Below are positions 1 through 12,220 of a DNA stretch of 64,000 nucleotides, in pieces; within the stretch, counting starts at the first letter, position 1; each line of letters starts with the position of its first letter. The notes under the pieces were generated by a model that was not told where the DNA came from, did not search any database, and was given only the letters and a program-made list of their open reading frames with translations. The DNA is from Rhynchonema sp. JSB1_4 (lineage: Eukaryota > Nematoda > Chromadorea > Monhysterida > Xyalidae). The stretch spans positions 1 through 64,000 of the forward strand of contig JASAMV010000944.1 in NCBI GenBank assembly GCA_030248065.1, read 5' to 3'. The position numbers and the translations under genes were made by a program.

Positions 1-35
1 TTGGAAAATTATAACAAAGGTGTTGACGAATGCAC

Positions 36-1946
36 TTCATCTGCAGTTCCTTTATCGAGCCAAGCTTGCAGATGAGTTGCGCGATCATAGTCGTCTCTGT
101 CGTGACCGTCACACAACACGTGCGTGGTGGGCAGTTGATCCGGGTGCAGCCGCGTCTGGAAATGTACAAATAAACAAAACATTATATACAAGACAACGAT
201 TGAAGTTAATCACAGGACAAATCATATTACTGATCACAGAATGCCATATGCAAGCACCTACTTTCTCGTATCCGCGCATCCACCAACTGTGTCACATCCA
301 AGAACGCTTCGTCGACGCTCGCACGCTCCACCGTGATTCGCGCATCGAAATTGTACATCACGTTGAACACTTGCGCGCTGGCCTGCGATTCAAAATAAGG
401 TTAAATACTTTATGGCGGCTGAAGTGGCCAAGGGGTTTGCGCTGCACCAGCACGGCGCATATTTTGGGGGGGGAACGATTTTTTACCAGTCACCGTGTAG
501 GGCATTGACAAGTGTAGCAGCAACCAAAATAGGACACCCCAAAACCGCCAGCCACACAAAAGTGCTCTTTTTACGATTGGGTCGGAACGAGATTTTGGGT
601 TTTTGGTTCGGGGGCGCCGGACGAGACGACCGGCCCGACCCCCGAGGTGGCCCGAAATTACCAGTTAAGGAAATCACAAAATGAAAAAGTTTATGTTAAA
701 GCCTCTGAATATCTGCTGGATTCAGCAACAAATCAGCGTTGTCAGGTCGCTAGTTTACTCCTTGAACACAACAAGTTTACCGAAAAACGTCGCTTTAGAA
801 ACATCTAAAAAAATTGTGAAAATTTTACCTGAACTCGGGCTTGAGGGGCCGGTTTGGGATTTGTTGTTGTTCAGTGTGTTGTTCCTGGTCCGGAGGGGGA
901 CATAGCGGCGATGGATAGCTGGGGGGGGGGGGTCGGGCCCTATACAGAGGCTAGATCCGCCTCGTCTAAGTAGGTCCCCCCGGCCCCCCCCAATACTGTG
1001 TAAAAAACAAAACCCATGCCCCCCATTGTGCTAATCGCCGCCCGCGTGCCCGCATAGCGGACCTCCCTGTTTTCTTCGGAGGGGAAACAGTGTACCCCGA
1101 GGCCGAAGAGGGGGAAGACCCAAATTCAGGAAAAAAGTAACTGAATAAGTGAAGTGAAAATTTGACCTTTTTGCCACTTTTTGGAAAAAAAATACCAGCG
1201 GGCTCCCCCCACCCCCCTCCAGGAACAGCACTAGTTGTGCTTGCCACTCGCCAGCTTGCAAATAAATCGCAGAATTTTGCACCGTTTTGCACCCAAGGCA
1301 AAAAACCCTTTTGGATCAATTTTCACTAAGTCGACTTTTCCAATTTGGCCGATAATATTTCCCCATAATACCCCAGCTTGCCAGCACAAAAAAAAAAGAG
1401 GTACTCCCCCCCCCCCCCCCCGGGCCCCGGGGCCCCGGGGGCGGCGGGCGCGGCGGGGGGGCGGGCGCCATCGATCAATCAAAAACTTTCGCTAATCAAA
1501 ATTTGGCCCCCCCGGGGGGCCCCCCCCCCCCCCAGCGCTCAGTTGCTTGTTATCAACATCAACCAAACCAAACCACTAACCTGTCGATATTTGGTCAAAT
1601 TCGCCTTTCCCCTCAACGTCGGCACGCTGACGAGTTCGATTTCGGGACAAACCGCTTTCGCATCTTCTCCACGCATGAATCCACGTTTATTCACACCACG
1701 AGCACGGGCTTCGTAAGATATTGCAATCAAACTGCAACAAGTACGTGACTTAGAATTCGAATGTGAAACTTTCAAAAATTTGTTTTCTGAAACAACCAAA
1801 CCCAACCCTCCGCCTTTCCAAGCGTTGTACTGCACAACAGCTACCGGTTTGCCCCATAATTCCGGTTTGTCGCGTTGCTCGACTTGCACATAAAAACAGT
1901 CCATGTCAATCAAAACCACCAAGCGATCTGTTGAAGTTGATTCCAT
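36..1946 (-). CDS. POLH: DNA polymerase eta, N-terminal part (runs off left edge)
   Basis: Y-family translesion polymerase that copies past UV photoproducts in the nucleus. Exons read leftwards: 1946-1807, 1731-1581, 382-262 and about 155-36; the rest lies outside the window. The start is the ATG at 1944-1946, in AAAATGG context, followed within ten codons by the family's first metal-binding motif DMDCFYVQVEQ. Then come GKPVAVVQY, the finger motif YEARARGV, RGKANLTKYRQ, and the second catalytic motif ERASVDEAFLD; the fourth exon has LPTTHV and WLD at the expected places. These are hallmarks of eta rather than kappa, iota or Rev1. Exons 1-3 join in phase (2, then 0). Exon 3 ends in phase 1 while the only sensible frame of exon 4 is phase 0, so a small exon is missing from my model or a base is wrong. 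Introns hold suspicious homopolymer tracts. The gene is divergent from the STRA6-like gene. Confidence 0.93.
383..1580. other. Polymerase eta intron with low-quality-looking sequence
   Basis: This is the intron between the second and third polymerase eta exons. It carries runs of ten or more G or C near 920, 1410, 1450 and 1520, stretches made almost only of G and C (1405-1470), and many G or C runs of 5-8. No coding sequence or delimitable repeat is visible. The local look is that of a poorly resolved assembly region rather than biological sequence, but GC-rich repeats cannot be excluded. Confidence 0.55.
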
Positions 1947-3086
1947 TTTTGAACAAGACAAAAACAAAATTCTGAATTTTAAGATTTTCTTTTCTGAAAA
2001 AAATAGCGCACTTTTTCCCGCCAAATCCTACAGGGCCTTGCAATTCAGGAACCGTTCGTTCATCAATCCCTGTTTATCATGTTGATTGCATGGCTTTACA
2101 GTTTTTGTTGAACCATAAATACATACTCCGCCTCCACCACAGGGGACCACAAAATCCGCCTTCCCAACAGGGGACAGCGTACATGGGGGTGGGTTGGGGG
2201 CAGCGCGCCCGCCCATAACTTCGAAAATTTGAAATTTAGGTAACATTAAGGAAAACTTGACTTTTGTGGAAAGTACGCACCCGCCCCCCTCCAAACTCAA
2301 CCCGCGTATGCCACTGCCGCAATGCTGCAGCATAAGTAGATCACTTTTGCCCTATATGTATCACAAAACCTGAAGTATGTAAAATACCTACATCAGAACC
2401 CATGTGGCCGTTTTCTCTCTACTTTCGAAGAAGAAGAAAAGTGACCAAGGTGCTGATAAGAGTTGGCGGTGTGGTGAACCGGTACCACGGTGACCTCGTA
2501 TACAACTGTAGTCCCGGCTTTTGGACTGCGGTCAGGGTCAGTCCTCATCAATGGTCGGACTGAGACTCGAAATGACCTCGAGTTTTGCTAACTGTGGTCC
2601 GAGCATCATCAGTATCAGTCCAAGCTGCTTGAAGGCCAAGGGCTCATTTAATACATTCATTTAAAATGCCCATCGCACCGTACTGGCGCAAATGTTTGTT
2701 GACGGCAATCGACGCTAATCCAAAAACTTAACTTGAACCTCATGACAAACTGCACTTTGGCTGTGCAATGGGAATTGCAGGTCCTTATCAGCAACGCACA
2801 TTAGACGTCCATATTCTTTTCTCACTGTTCTTATCAATTTATCAAAGTACTTTGTTTATAAAAAGTGGATGCACGTTGATACTGGATGGTTATACACATT
2901 TGCCACGCAAAGTTAAACCATAATTTTTCCTGATGAAACAATAAATAAATAATTCAATAAAAATGACCGCACTGGGCAACACTACAATTCCCCCGGCGAT
3001 TAATGCCACGTAAGCTCGCAAACATCGTTTCTGCTCATTGGTCACAGTGAAAAACCGCCTTCAACGTTGTAATTTTGTTTTTGCAG
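1947..3086. other. Divergent intergenic region upstream of polymerase eta and the STRA6-like gene
   Basis: There is no supported exon here. The first exon(s) of the STRA6-like gene should lie in this stretch, because the first exon I can place (3087) begins in phase 2. An ATG at 2666 opens a short frame but has no convincing donor. The region 2110-2330 is pyrimidine-rich with C runs. Both genes probably take their promoters from here; no TATA box stands out. Confidence 0.4.
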
Positions 3087-6000
3087 GTGTTTTATTCCGA
3101 TCTACGGAAATATTCTTGAGGATTACATAAACTATTCGATGTATTACATACTGATTCCGGCAGTAAGTTTCGGAGCATGTTTCAAATCTTGATCACCAAC
3201 ACAGTCAATTCTTAGTTCTATAACAATTTCTGGCCCCATTCCAGGGTCTGATAATCACAGCGCTGTGTCTGTTGACGCAACGAACAAATCGATGGAGATA
3301 TTGGTTCGATGGACGACCGGCGGTTGCACCGTGAGTGGATGACATGTCTTGAGCGCACTTTGTGTCGAAATTGAAGACACAGCTGCTCGTAAAGTTCACC
3401 TTCCAGAACCGAATCATCTCAGCAGAAGTGCTACGTTAATATTTTTTACATACAGCACCTTACAAATGTTTGACCAGTGTGGCTCAATATTGTTTATTGT
3501 CGATTACATTGCAGTCCGATCAACTACCTCGACGAAATGTCCAACCGCCGGATGGTTGTCGCGTCGTTCTGTCTGGCGATGACCTTCCTGATTCAGTCCA
3601 TCTTCAGCACAACAAGTGGTGGGGGAGATGGTGGCATCAGCAGAAAACCGCTCATACGTTAGTGCTTGCGCAAGTAGAAAACTCTGCCCACATTCTCGAA
3701 AGTTGAACCGCCACCGGGGGCGGTTGCACCCTAACCACGATGATCGCAACTTCCAGCTGGCTGACCTCAATTTGTTGCGTGCTGACGCGCAAACAGCGGC
3801 GTTGCTCAACGCGCGCACGTTTTGGGGATAATATATAATTTACGCACCCAGGTGGAGAGCGTAAGATACAAATTAAAGATCAAAGACATTGTGGCGCAAC
3901 CGCCCCCGGTGTCCGTCGCGCTTTCGAGAATTTGCGCCAATTCACTTTTAGCAAAAGCTGAACTGAGCGGATTAAGGCTCTATGCATATGCTGTGCAGGT
4001 GCATGGTCATAATGTTCACCTGGCCGAAAGCTATGGGAAATTTCTTTTTCGGAGAATAGCTTCGGTCACCTCCCCAGCCAATTATGCTCACCCAACAACA
4101 AAATGAAATACTGTACCACCGCACCGGTTCACTCGGGAGGGTGTTCATTGCTGCACTGTATCAGCCAGCACAGTAAACATTCACGTGGTTCGATTACTCA
4201 GACAAAACCACACGTTCCGCTCACGTGAGCTGTAACCCACTGCCAACATACATATATATCCATTCACACGATTCCAGCGCTAATCATGCTCTACCAAGGC
4301 CTACTGAATGGTCTGCGGGTGTATCCCCTGGTGGCTGCTGTCAGCAATCACACACCACTCGGCTACGCCCTGGGTGCCGTCTACGTGTGGATACTGGGAC
4401 CGTTCGTCATATTTCCGTACATTATGGCTTTGATCTGCTGGTATCCAACATCGCAGTATCCTGGTGCGGAAAGTTATGACCTGGTTAGCGATATTGGGAT
4501 GATAAAAATTGAGTACTTTTATGGTACCATAACGTCCTCAATCTAAGTAATGAACACTGTCAAAGTGGTTGGAGTGTGTGGAAGTTGCACATCGTCGTCG
4601 TAGTTGCAAATGATGCAGAAAATGTTGCAGCGATTTGCAGAAGATGTTGGCGCTTCCAATCGCCCTCTATTGGCCATCATTTACCGCCTGGTGTTATTTG
4701 GCGTTCATCTTGCCGTACATGACAATCAGCTTGTTGTTCGCCGGTGAAAAGACGTTCAAGAAAATGATTACGGTAAGAGTTAGCCTAATGTTCCCTCACA
4801 TTTGCGCAATACACATGCTGAAACTGCTCATTCCCGTTGCCAAATCTTAGTCCGGTCAAATCGTAGTGCCTGATCACCACTATGAGCACGTGAAAATGCT
4901 GTTCAAAAGAGAGTTAATGCGGTTAGTTCGATGTTGATTCTTTGCTCTATTCACCACTTCCATATGGTTGCCGATTGATTTCAGCCTAAATCCTCCAGAC
5001 AACATTGTTGAGCAAATTACGCGTTTCATCAAGCCTGTTCAAGGTATGAAATGGAAGATGTAGGTATGACGTTGTATTTTTGGGATATACTGTAAATTAC
5101 TCATTGAGTAAATGTTTTTCAAAGGATTCCGTTTGTCGATTACGATGTTGGTTGCCGTATGCACGTCGATCTTGCTTGTTTATTATGTGAGAGATAATTT
5201 TTGACTTTGATTTTCTGGAGCCTCAATCCATGCAGAAATCGAATATCTTTTTATTTAGATGTTTGTCGTGTTGATGTATTGGTTCATCGTGATCACCACG
5301 TTCATTGAAGTCAATTGGAATAATCTCATGAAGTTTCTTCACGGCGACACGACCGCATTCAATGAACCAAGCACGCAAGTGGGCAGCATTGATCACACCG
5401 TCCGCGTCGGGGTGAGACACAAACACTGTTCAGTTTGGGAACAGAAAAACGCAAGTTGTGTGCACTACTGCACCCCTATCCGGTCGACAGGTCTGACTGT
5501 TTCGCTGTTGGGTTCAACATCCACAGGAAGATCTTAGCAGTAGGCCAGGCTGATCGTGCCTTCCCTCGCTGAGAAGGGCGGAGAGCAGCCGTTATGCTGG
5601 TACTGCTGGCTGTGCTGTCACCTTGTGTCGTACCGAGTATGTACCGTTGTAGCCCAAATTTATTACCCTTTCCGACATCGCTAGCGATTTCAGATCCTGC
5701 TGGCGCGCATTTTCGGCATGATATCCCTGATCTTGGCCTTTCTGCTCACCGTCGCCTCTCTACTGTCATCGTTGCGAAAGTACCGTTACCAGATCGTCAA
5801 CCTCTACGCCGGCACACGCAAGGCTCTGCCGTCGTTTGGTCAGAAATGGAGTCCAGCCAGCGTTCTGGTAGTGTTATTGGTGTTTGTTCTTGCTATTGTT
5901 TGGTGATTAAGCCCACAGTTGGGACTACTATAATATTGACTGTCCTGTCAGTAAAGTTTCACAGATGCAAGTCTATACGAGCTGTTTTCAATGTCTGGCA

Positions 6001-7704
6001 GAGAACAACAGCAAAGTTGGTGGCATCGGAAAACTTCTCAAAAAATATTAATAATGCACTACAACAAAATCAAGTGACCAAGGCTGACCCGATCCAATCA
6101 GCAAGGTCTAAGTCGAATCCGGTGTATCCGAGCCAGTCTAATTGCAGGTCTACTCGATCGAATTCCTCGGCTATCAGGTGGCATTCGCAACCATCGGCTT
6201 CGTGCTCCAGTCGGTCATCATCACTTTGGTTGTTGATGGAGCGATCATCTTTCTCTACGTGGTCATCGTCAATGACTGGTGGTTTGTGCTGATCGATGTT
6301 GCCTGGTTTGCGCTGTGAGTCAACTTGTTTTGTGCAGTTTTTCTTTTGAAAGACTTGTTCTTACATGTGCAGCCCGCTTTCTATTGATCGATACTGGCCC
6401 ACTATATATTCAGATCGTTGGCAGTGAGCATGGCCATTCTCTCCATAATTCCCCGCATCATCGTCTTTTTCTTCTTTCTGCAACGACACGAGGACGGACG
6501 ACGAGTGCTGAGCTTGAACAATCGGTTGGCGCAGATTTGCCTGATGTTTCAGTGACAGTCGTAATTTGTTGAAGACCATAAAGCATGATTGTTTCAGACG
6601 AGCATTCTTCGCATTCGAGTTCTTCATGTCGTTCTGCTACATGCCGTTGGGATTCTTCAGTTGTTTCAAGCGAATCCTGATGACAACAATCGCCGGTCTG
6701 ATACAGCTGACCAGAATGGACACGTCCACCATGCCGCGTATGTATGAACGATTCGACACAGGCATGTGCATGTACAATGGCTAAGTGGGTAGTTCGAACG
6801 TCAAACTTGGAAGGAAACGGCTGCGACTGGGACTGCCGTTGGACTACCGGTCACACAATGACAATTTTGGCCTTTTGTGAAAGTGCTGTGAAATGGAGCC
6901 CTCGTTTCAATGACTTGAAAGTTGTTCGTTGGTCACAATAGTGATACTCCACTTGCAGTGTCATATCGGAAAAACTGTGTTGTTGTCTCGCTCTAGCACA
7001 TTGTTCTCGTGTGTGCTTGAACGACCCAACGCGACCCGGTAAACCAAAATAATCCCAACACAGGCTTCGCCGCGTACGTGTGCATGTTGGCCGTTGAAAA
7101 TCAGCACACAAACCCGGTGATGGTAGTCAGCTGCCATCTGCTGCAAAAAACAATCAAGGAGACGCCCTTTGGCTACAAAGTCAATCCAAGGTTGTCCTTT
7201 GGTTAAAATCGAAAACTACTGTAATCGGACTTGAACAAAGTAACATTTCATACCTGATTCGATACCAAAGTTCGTTGATCTAACTGTGCTATCACAAGTT
7301 TTGTAATCGAGTTGAGCTTCGAAACCCGTCCTTCAATCCTCGCCCTGAGCCCTAGAGAGCACATCCAATCCGATTGCCTCAACCCGGCAATATCAGTTGC
7401 ATTCACTTGCATCAGATGGCGTCGTCGCATAACATTCCGCAACAAATGGCACCTGTTCGTCACGCTGTCAAACAACCCCAGTCTGGTGCAGTACCGTTGG
7501 CAGCCACACACGATCGGACGTATGATACCGCACATGGCATCCATCTATCAATCATTCGTGCCACAACGTTCCATTGGGATTGCGGATGGGAAGAACAAGG
7601 CTGCTGAGTTAGAGAATGGCCGATTGGAGACCGGTATGGATCATAATAACGCACTGGACTCGGGGTTTAGCAACCTCGCTTATGAAAAGGGCATCAAGTT
7701 TTGA
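3087..7704 (+). CDS. STRA6-like multi-pass membrane receptor (retinoid uptake family)
   Basis: Vertebrate STRA6 binds retinol-binding protein and moves retinol across the plasma membrane; the invertebrate ligand is unknown. Exons, all in matching phase: 3087-3162, 3245-3330, 3515-3657, 4278-4440, 4631-4772, 4851-4921, 4985-5043, 5125-5186, 5259-5411, 5694-5867, 6148-6314, 6414-6551, 6598-6761, 7064-7190, 7416-7704. The total is about 670 residues (human STRA6 is about 667), with roughly nine hydrophobic segments. Family signatures: a charged block then FDGRPAVAP after the first membrane span, GLLNGLRVYPLVAA, LGYALGAVYVW, GYQVAFATIGFVLQS, IQLTRMDTSTMPRMYERFDTG followed across an intron by FAAYVCMLAVENQHTNPV, and near the C-terminus RNKWHLFVTLSNNPSLVQYRW. 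The intron after 6761 has a GC donor. The first exon is missing because 3087 starts in phase 2. The cytosolic tail after the last motif is about 50 residues. A foldback remnant sits in the intron at 3.7-3.9 kb. Confidence 0.88.
3691..3935. mobile_element. Degenerate foldback element in an intron
   Basis: Inverted arms pair CATTCTCGAAAG...CACCGGGGGCGGTTGC on the left (about 3691-3728) with GCAACCGCCCCCGGTG...CTTTCGAGAAT on the right (about 3894-3930). The centre (3739-3866) is clearly similar to the internal part of the elements at 27.9 and 62.3 kb, sharing CCAGCTGGCTGACCTCAATT and the GGTGGAGAGCGT stretch. It is therefore an older relative with different ends. Confidence 0.6.
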
Positions 7705-8008
7705 GCACTGTAGCGATTTAAACAGGGTATTACAGCTACTGTACTACATGCCTCATTGACATGTATATCCTGCCTTTTGTATTAAATTCATCCTTTTTCA
7801 GATGAGCATCCCAATTCCTTCCGTTGTACGACGTGTAGACAATCATGTAGTACATTTTATCCTTGTCGTTGTACAAATAAATATGTTGCATCACAATGCG
7901 AAGTCCATAGTATTGGGTTGTGACGTTAGTATACATGTGAAAGCAAAGACACATGAGCTAAAGACATAAAAACATGCGTACGTACATATGCGACACGGAT
8001 ACCTGACA
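7705..8008. other. Convergent 3' spacer between the STRA6-like and decarboxylase genes
   Basis: Only 304 bp separate the two stop codons. AATAAA at 7876-7881, 172 bp past the STRA6-like stop, is the best plus-strand poly(A) signal. For the minus-strand gene I see only a weak ATAAAA-type signal. The two transcripts probably overlap at their 3' ends. Confidence 0.5.
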
Positions 8009-11000
8009 TTAAACATGTTCAGCCAACGTTTTCAGAATGTGCAAAATGTCGTCAATATCCTCTCGACTTGACAAAGGATGACAGCCAAACGTAATGCGGA
8101 AAAAGTTCGGCAGTCCGTGACAGGGCAAAGGCTGACACGCGATCATGCCCAGGCCTTGGGTCACCAACTCACCTGAAATAAAGAGCGTATGTATTGTGTC
8201 AACGGAATCGACAAAACCTTATTGTTTTGACGATGACATGCGTCACCACCTTTAATGGTTTGCTGAAGGGCATTCAGTTTCGTCTCATACTCTTCTCGCG
8301 GCATCGATTGCTCCCGGTTTCGCAGTGACTTGGGAATCATCCAGAAACACACGGACGTGCCTTGTGCCTGAAACGTCCAGAAATGAACGCACATTGAATC
8401 ATGTTCAGGCAGAACATCCAACGAAGGAAAAATTGATTGTTTGACCTTGCCAATGACCAGTTTGAACGTATCCGGTTGACGTTTCATCTGTTCTGTGGCG
8501 TAATCGGTGATCTCAAATGCCTCGTCGACCAAACTGGAGATGCCCTCGCGTCCGCGGGCTTTCCACATCATCCACACCTAAAGGACTGACATGTAGACCA
8601 TCATCTTAAAACTTGCACCATCTGGGTCCAATCGAACCTCGGCCTGACTAATCGCACAGTTTCCGTCGTGATAGCAAATAAATTGAAACTGGTCAATAAT
8701 GCACCAAGAGCGAAGCCTAGGGCCCAAGGCGCCTTTCAACAACGGGGTTCCACCGTGCACATGCCTTCAAAGCGTCGGCTTTCCTGCCACATTGCAGGCT
8801 GGCGTCTCCCGTGTCATAGCTGGTGTCGTAGTGCTTGTCGGTGGCAAACAGGTAGGATGCCGACTGACTGTGACAGTTTTTCAGCAATCCCTGGATTGTA
8901 AGGAACAGCCTTCAGTTCCTCATAAGCCAGAAATATGGTACTTTGATGCTTGATTACACTTTTCTGGAAGAGATGCACATGATCTCATGTTGAAATAATC
9001 AAACCTTGTGTTGGCATAAGAACACGCACGTTTGGAATGGAGCGTTGAGCACTTTGTGCCAGCACCAAGATGATGAATCTGCTCTGAAATTGAAATTGAA
9101 GTTCTTAAGTACAATAATAATATAACAATAATTAATAATTATTATTGATCCACTGTATAATAACAATAATTATAGAAAATCACATTGATAAACTAAACAA
9201 TCATCGAACCGTTCAATGCCTTTGATCAAATGCCTATGATTTGTTGACAACAGGGCTGCACCACCGAGACAGATCTGAAACCATCGGGTATGTTACACAG
9301 AACACCCTCGTCAGTCGAAATATATCAACTACGTTGCAGATATGATTTGAAACATCAACGCACGTCCACATGCATCCAAATCGAATGTTGCCTGCAGACA
9401 TCAGCCACTGCTTCGATCGGATCATAAGCATTCAATATGGTGGTGCCACCAGTGCACAGCACCATCATTGGCACTTGGTCAGCGCTCTGCAATGTAAAGA
9501 AGCACTGACTAAACTGCGTCACATCATCGAGTATCAACATTTAGCCTTCGCTCCAAATACAGTGTAGAAAACTTTAACCACACCTCGGTTACAAAACAAT
9601 CCCTCCAACAATAACCTTTTTGGTTTCATCAATTGCACGTTGCAGATCTTCCACCAACATTCTGCCATCATTGTCTGATTTGATGGACACGACCGAGTCC
9701 GTCCCGAAGCCCATGAAAGCCGCTCCCTTCTGCGCCGAGTAATGGCACTGAAACATCAAGTTGGTGATCCAAAGATCATACTGCTAGGTATTAAGTCGAT
9801 ATCGATAACCAACTGCAAAACCAACAACGCGCTGAAGGTTTTTTAAGAGCACGGGCCGGTAAAAACCAACAGTCGCCGTCTTCGAACAAATTTTGACAAA
9901 TTGCTTTATGCGGACTTAATGGGGACCCCTTCGTTAAGAAGCGACTCAAAATAATTCATGCGATTTCCTCAACAACCCTGAGACACAGCTCCATTTACTG
10001 TATGTGCCCGCATATCAAGTTTTCCAGTGTCTGATGACCATTTTACACTTCAGTCTCCTACAACGAGCAGTAGCTGTACAGCCATTGAAATCTAAGTTAC
10101 AGCGTAATAAACTGCGTCGATACGAGCTTTTAGTGATATTAAATTTAGTTCTCTTCAGCCCCATTTGAATGAAATGGAAGAGAAAATGAACCTGAAAGTG
10201 GGGTCTGACAATGACAAAATTTTTCACTCTCCAGTCCGTGAACAGTGCTGCATGCTATCCTTTGCTCATGAATAGGCACTAAGTGCAACCACTTCCCACT
10301 CAGAATTCCATTTTAAGTAGCTTCAAATGAAGGTTAGAGGTCCACAAAACCAGCAGTGGTCAAAATTTTTGGAGACAGCAGTTGCTGGCCAGCTGCTGAT
10401 TCTTACGTGCCTACGCTCTTAGCCGAAGACGGTCATGACCAGGCATATACGTATTCTAACCTAGCTAACCTACATTCTAACCTACATATACATGCATACC
10501 AACTTGACGAGTCTGTTCTGCACGCACCTGTTCACTGGCGTAAATAATGGGTCGTTTGCCGCCAAAGCTGCCAGTCAATCCACGCGTTTTCACATTTTCG
10601 TCCGCGTGGTAGCGCGCCACGTTCATGCCATAGAAATTGGCCGTACTGCCGCCTACCAAGGAAAGGGGAAGAAGGTGTGAATTATTGCCTATTTCGACAC
10701 GACCCAACAGAGATGCAGGTGACCGGGGCGTGTCAGAGCGAATGCATCAAATGGTCACATGCAACGAAAAGGCACACACAAGCGGGTTTGCATTGCATAA
10801 TGTACGTAAAACATTATTGAGCACCTGTGAATTTGGTGCTAGAGCAATGAACAATATTGAAACATCACAAAAGCAAAACGTGTACCTGGACAAAAGATGC
10901 CATCACCATCTGCCCATCCGCACAATTCAACCAGGTTTCGAATGACTTCCATCTCGATTAGAGTTGTCACTGGACCAACGTCGAATGTATAGCTAGAGTG

Positions 11001-11610
11001 AAACATCAGCTGGTTGGTACCACCGAGCTTAATCTATAAAGAATCAATCAGTCAAGACGTGTCTCACATGCTTGTGTTCAAGGCCTCAATGAGCAGCGTT
11101 GCAGCGAAACCATAGGGATCGACACCGTGGTAGAACTGTTGGAGAAAAAATCGATGACCTGCACATGGATACGAGAACATTGCAGTTTTTCGAGCGCATG
11201 GAGCAGCAATGGAACAGCAAAATTGACCAGTCTTGATGCTGTGGTCGACAATTTCGTGACATTTCGTCAATATCGATGTCCAGTCCTCGTTTGATGTCCG
11301 GTGCAGTTTGAGATCCAGCCGTTTCTGCAATATGCAAAGTCTCCAGATATTTGTGAGGACCAAAACACACCAAATTAAGGCTTTTCATGCAAAAAGATGT
11401 TTCACACACCTGTAAAGCGTCTGGCGGTAAATATCTGTTGATTTTGTCGGTGCTGGCCAGCGCTTGCTGGGACAATTTCGATCGAATCAACTCGAAAACG
11501 CCCTCGATCAAACCCCATTCCTCCTGATATCTGACCAATTGACTCTCTTTTGAAAGCGCCGTGGATGTTTTCGTGCCATTTTGGCGAATAATTATTGCAC
11601 CGTTTTGCAT
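8009..11610 (-). CDS. PLP-dependent decarboxylase of the glutamate / cysteine-sulfinate family, active-site lysine apparently absent
   Basis: Group II amino-acid decarboxylase related to GAD, CSAD and GADL1 (making GABA, hypotaurine/taurine or beta-alanine). Exons, reading leftwards: 11610-11410, 11324-11228, 11158-11068, 10992-10886, 10652-10528, 9747-9616, 9486-9364, 9274-9194, 9078-9005, 8867-8765, 8577-8446, 8367-8250, 8172-8009. All phases match, giving 515 residues. Motifs: HRFFLQQFYHGVD (about 101), YTFDVGPV, CGWADGDGIFCPGGSTANFYG (about 160), CHYSAQKGAAFMGFGTDSV (208), CTGGTTILNAYDPIE, WMHVD (about 290, the PLP-ring aspartate), SYLFATDKHYDTSYDTGD, TSVCFWMIPKSLR and NFFRI. The family's AAW after HVD is ICL here, and the NPHK block with the Schiff-base lysine reads CLIHHLGAG. 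The intron after 8765 has a GC donor. The start ATG at 11610 is inferred. Substrate cannot be predicted; the protein may be catalytically altered. Confidence 0.88.
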
Positions 11611-12184
11611 TGTGAAAGCACCAGAATTTGCGAAGACTAAATGCACTTGATTTCCATACAGAATCCTTTTTACAGCTGTTGTGGTTATAACCCCAGCCAC
11701 TCGCATAACAGGCAGTTCACCGAGCCGAGCAGGAAAACCGTGGGTAACCAACTGTTACAGCGCAATGACGTAAGAAACTTGCTGTTCAAGTATAGTAGAC
11801 GAACTGCCGCAATGTTTCAAGCGCAAAGCCGCTACGCCATCATAAAACCACTTTCCCGCTCCCGTGAAGGTCAGTGGCAATGTATGTATATTTGACAGAG
11901 TGCCCAGTTAGGACATGCGCAAACTTTATTGATTGTGTAATGCTGTCAAACGGTATCACTGACTGTGAAACCGCTCTGTACGCCAGTTTTTATCTTTATG
12001 CCCGTCAAACTTAGATAAGCAAATTTCTGGGTTGTCATTCAATGTGATATGATGATATTTCTGCGATATGATGAAGGGGCACTGCTGTTTTATGTGAGTG
12101 ACGCGGGTGCGGCAATATTTTTTCTGTGTGGGGCTTCGGAAACTAGATAGTCCTCCACCAGCCCCCTTTTCTGCCGCGCCCTCC

Positions 12185-12220
<36 letters not shown>

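Noticed and set aside
20..508. 162-codon plus-strand open frame
   Set aside because: It is antisense to polymerase eta exons; the minus strand carries the conserved motifs.
11086..11751. 221-codon minus-strand open frame read as a single exon
   Set aside because: Only 11610-11410 of it is coding; the rest of that frame runs through an intron and reads the next exon in the wrong frame, where the neighbouring frame gives decarboxylase motifs.
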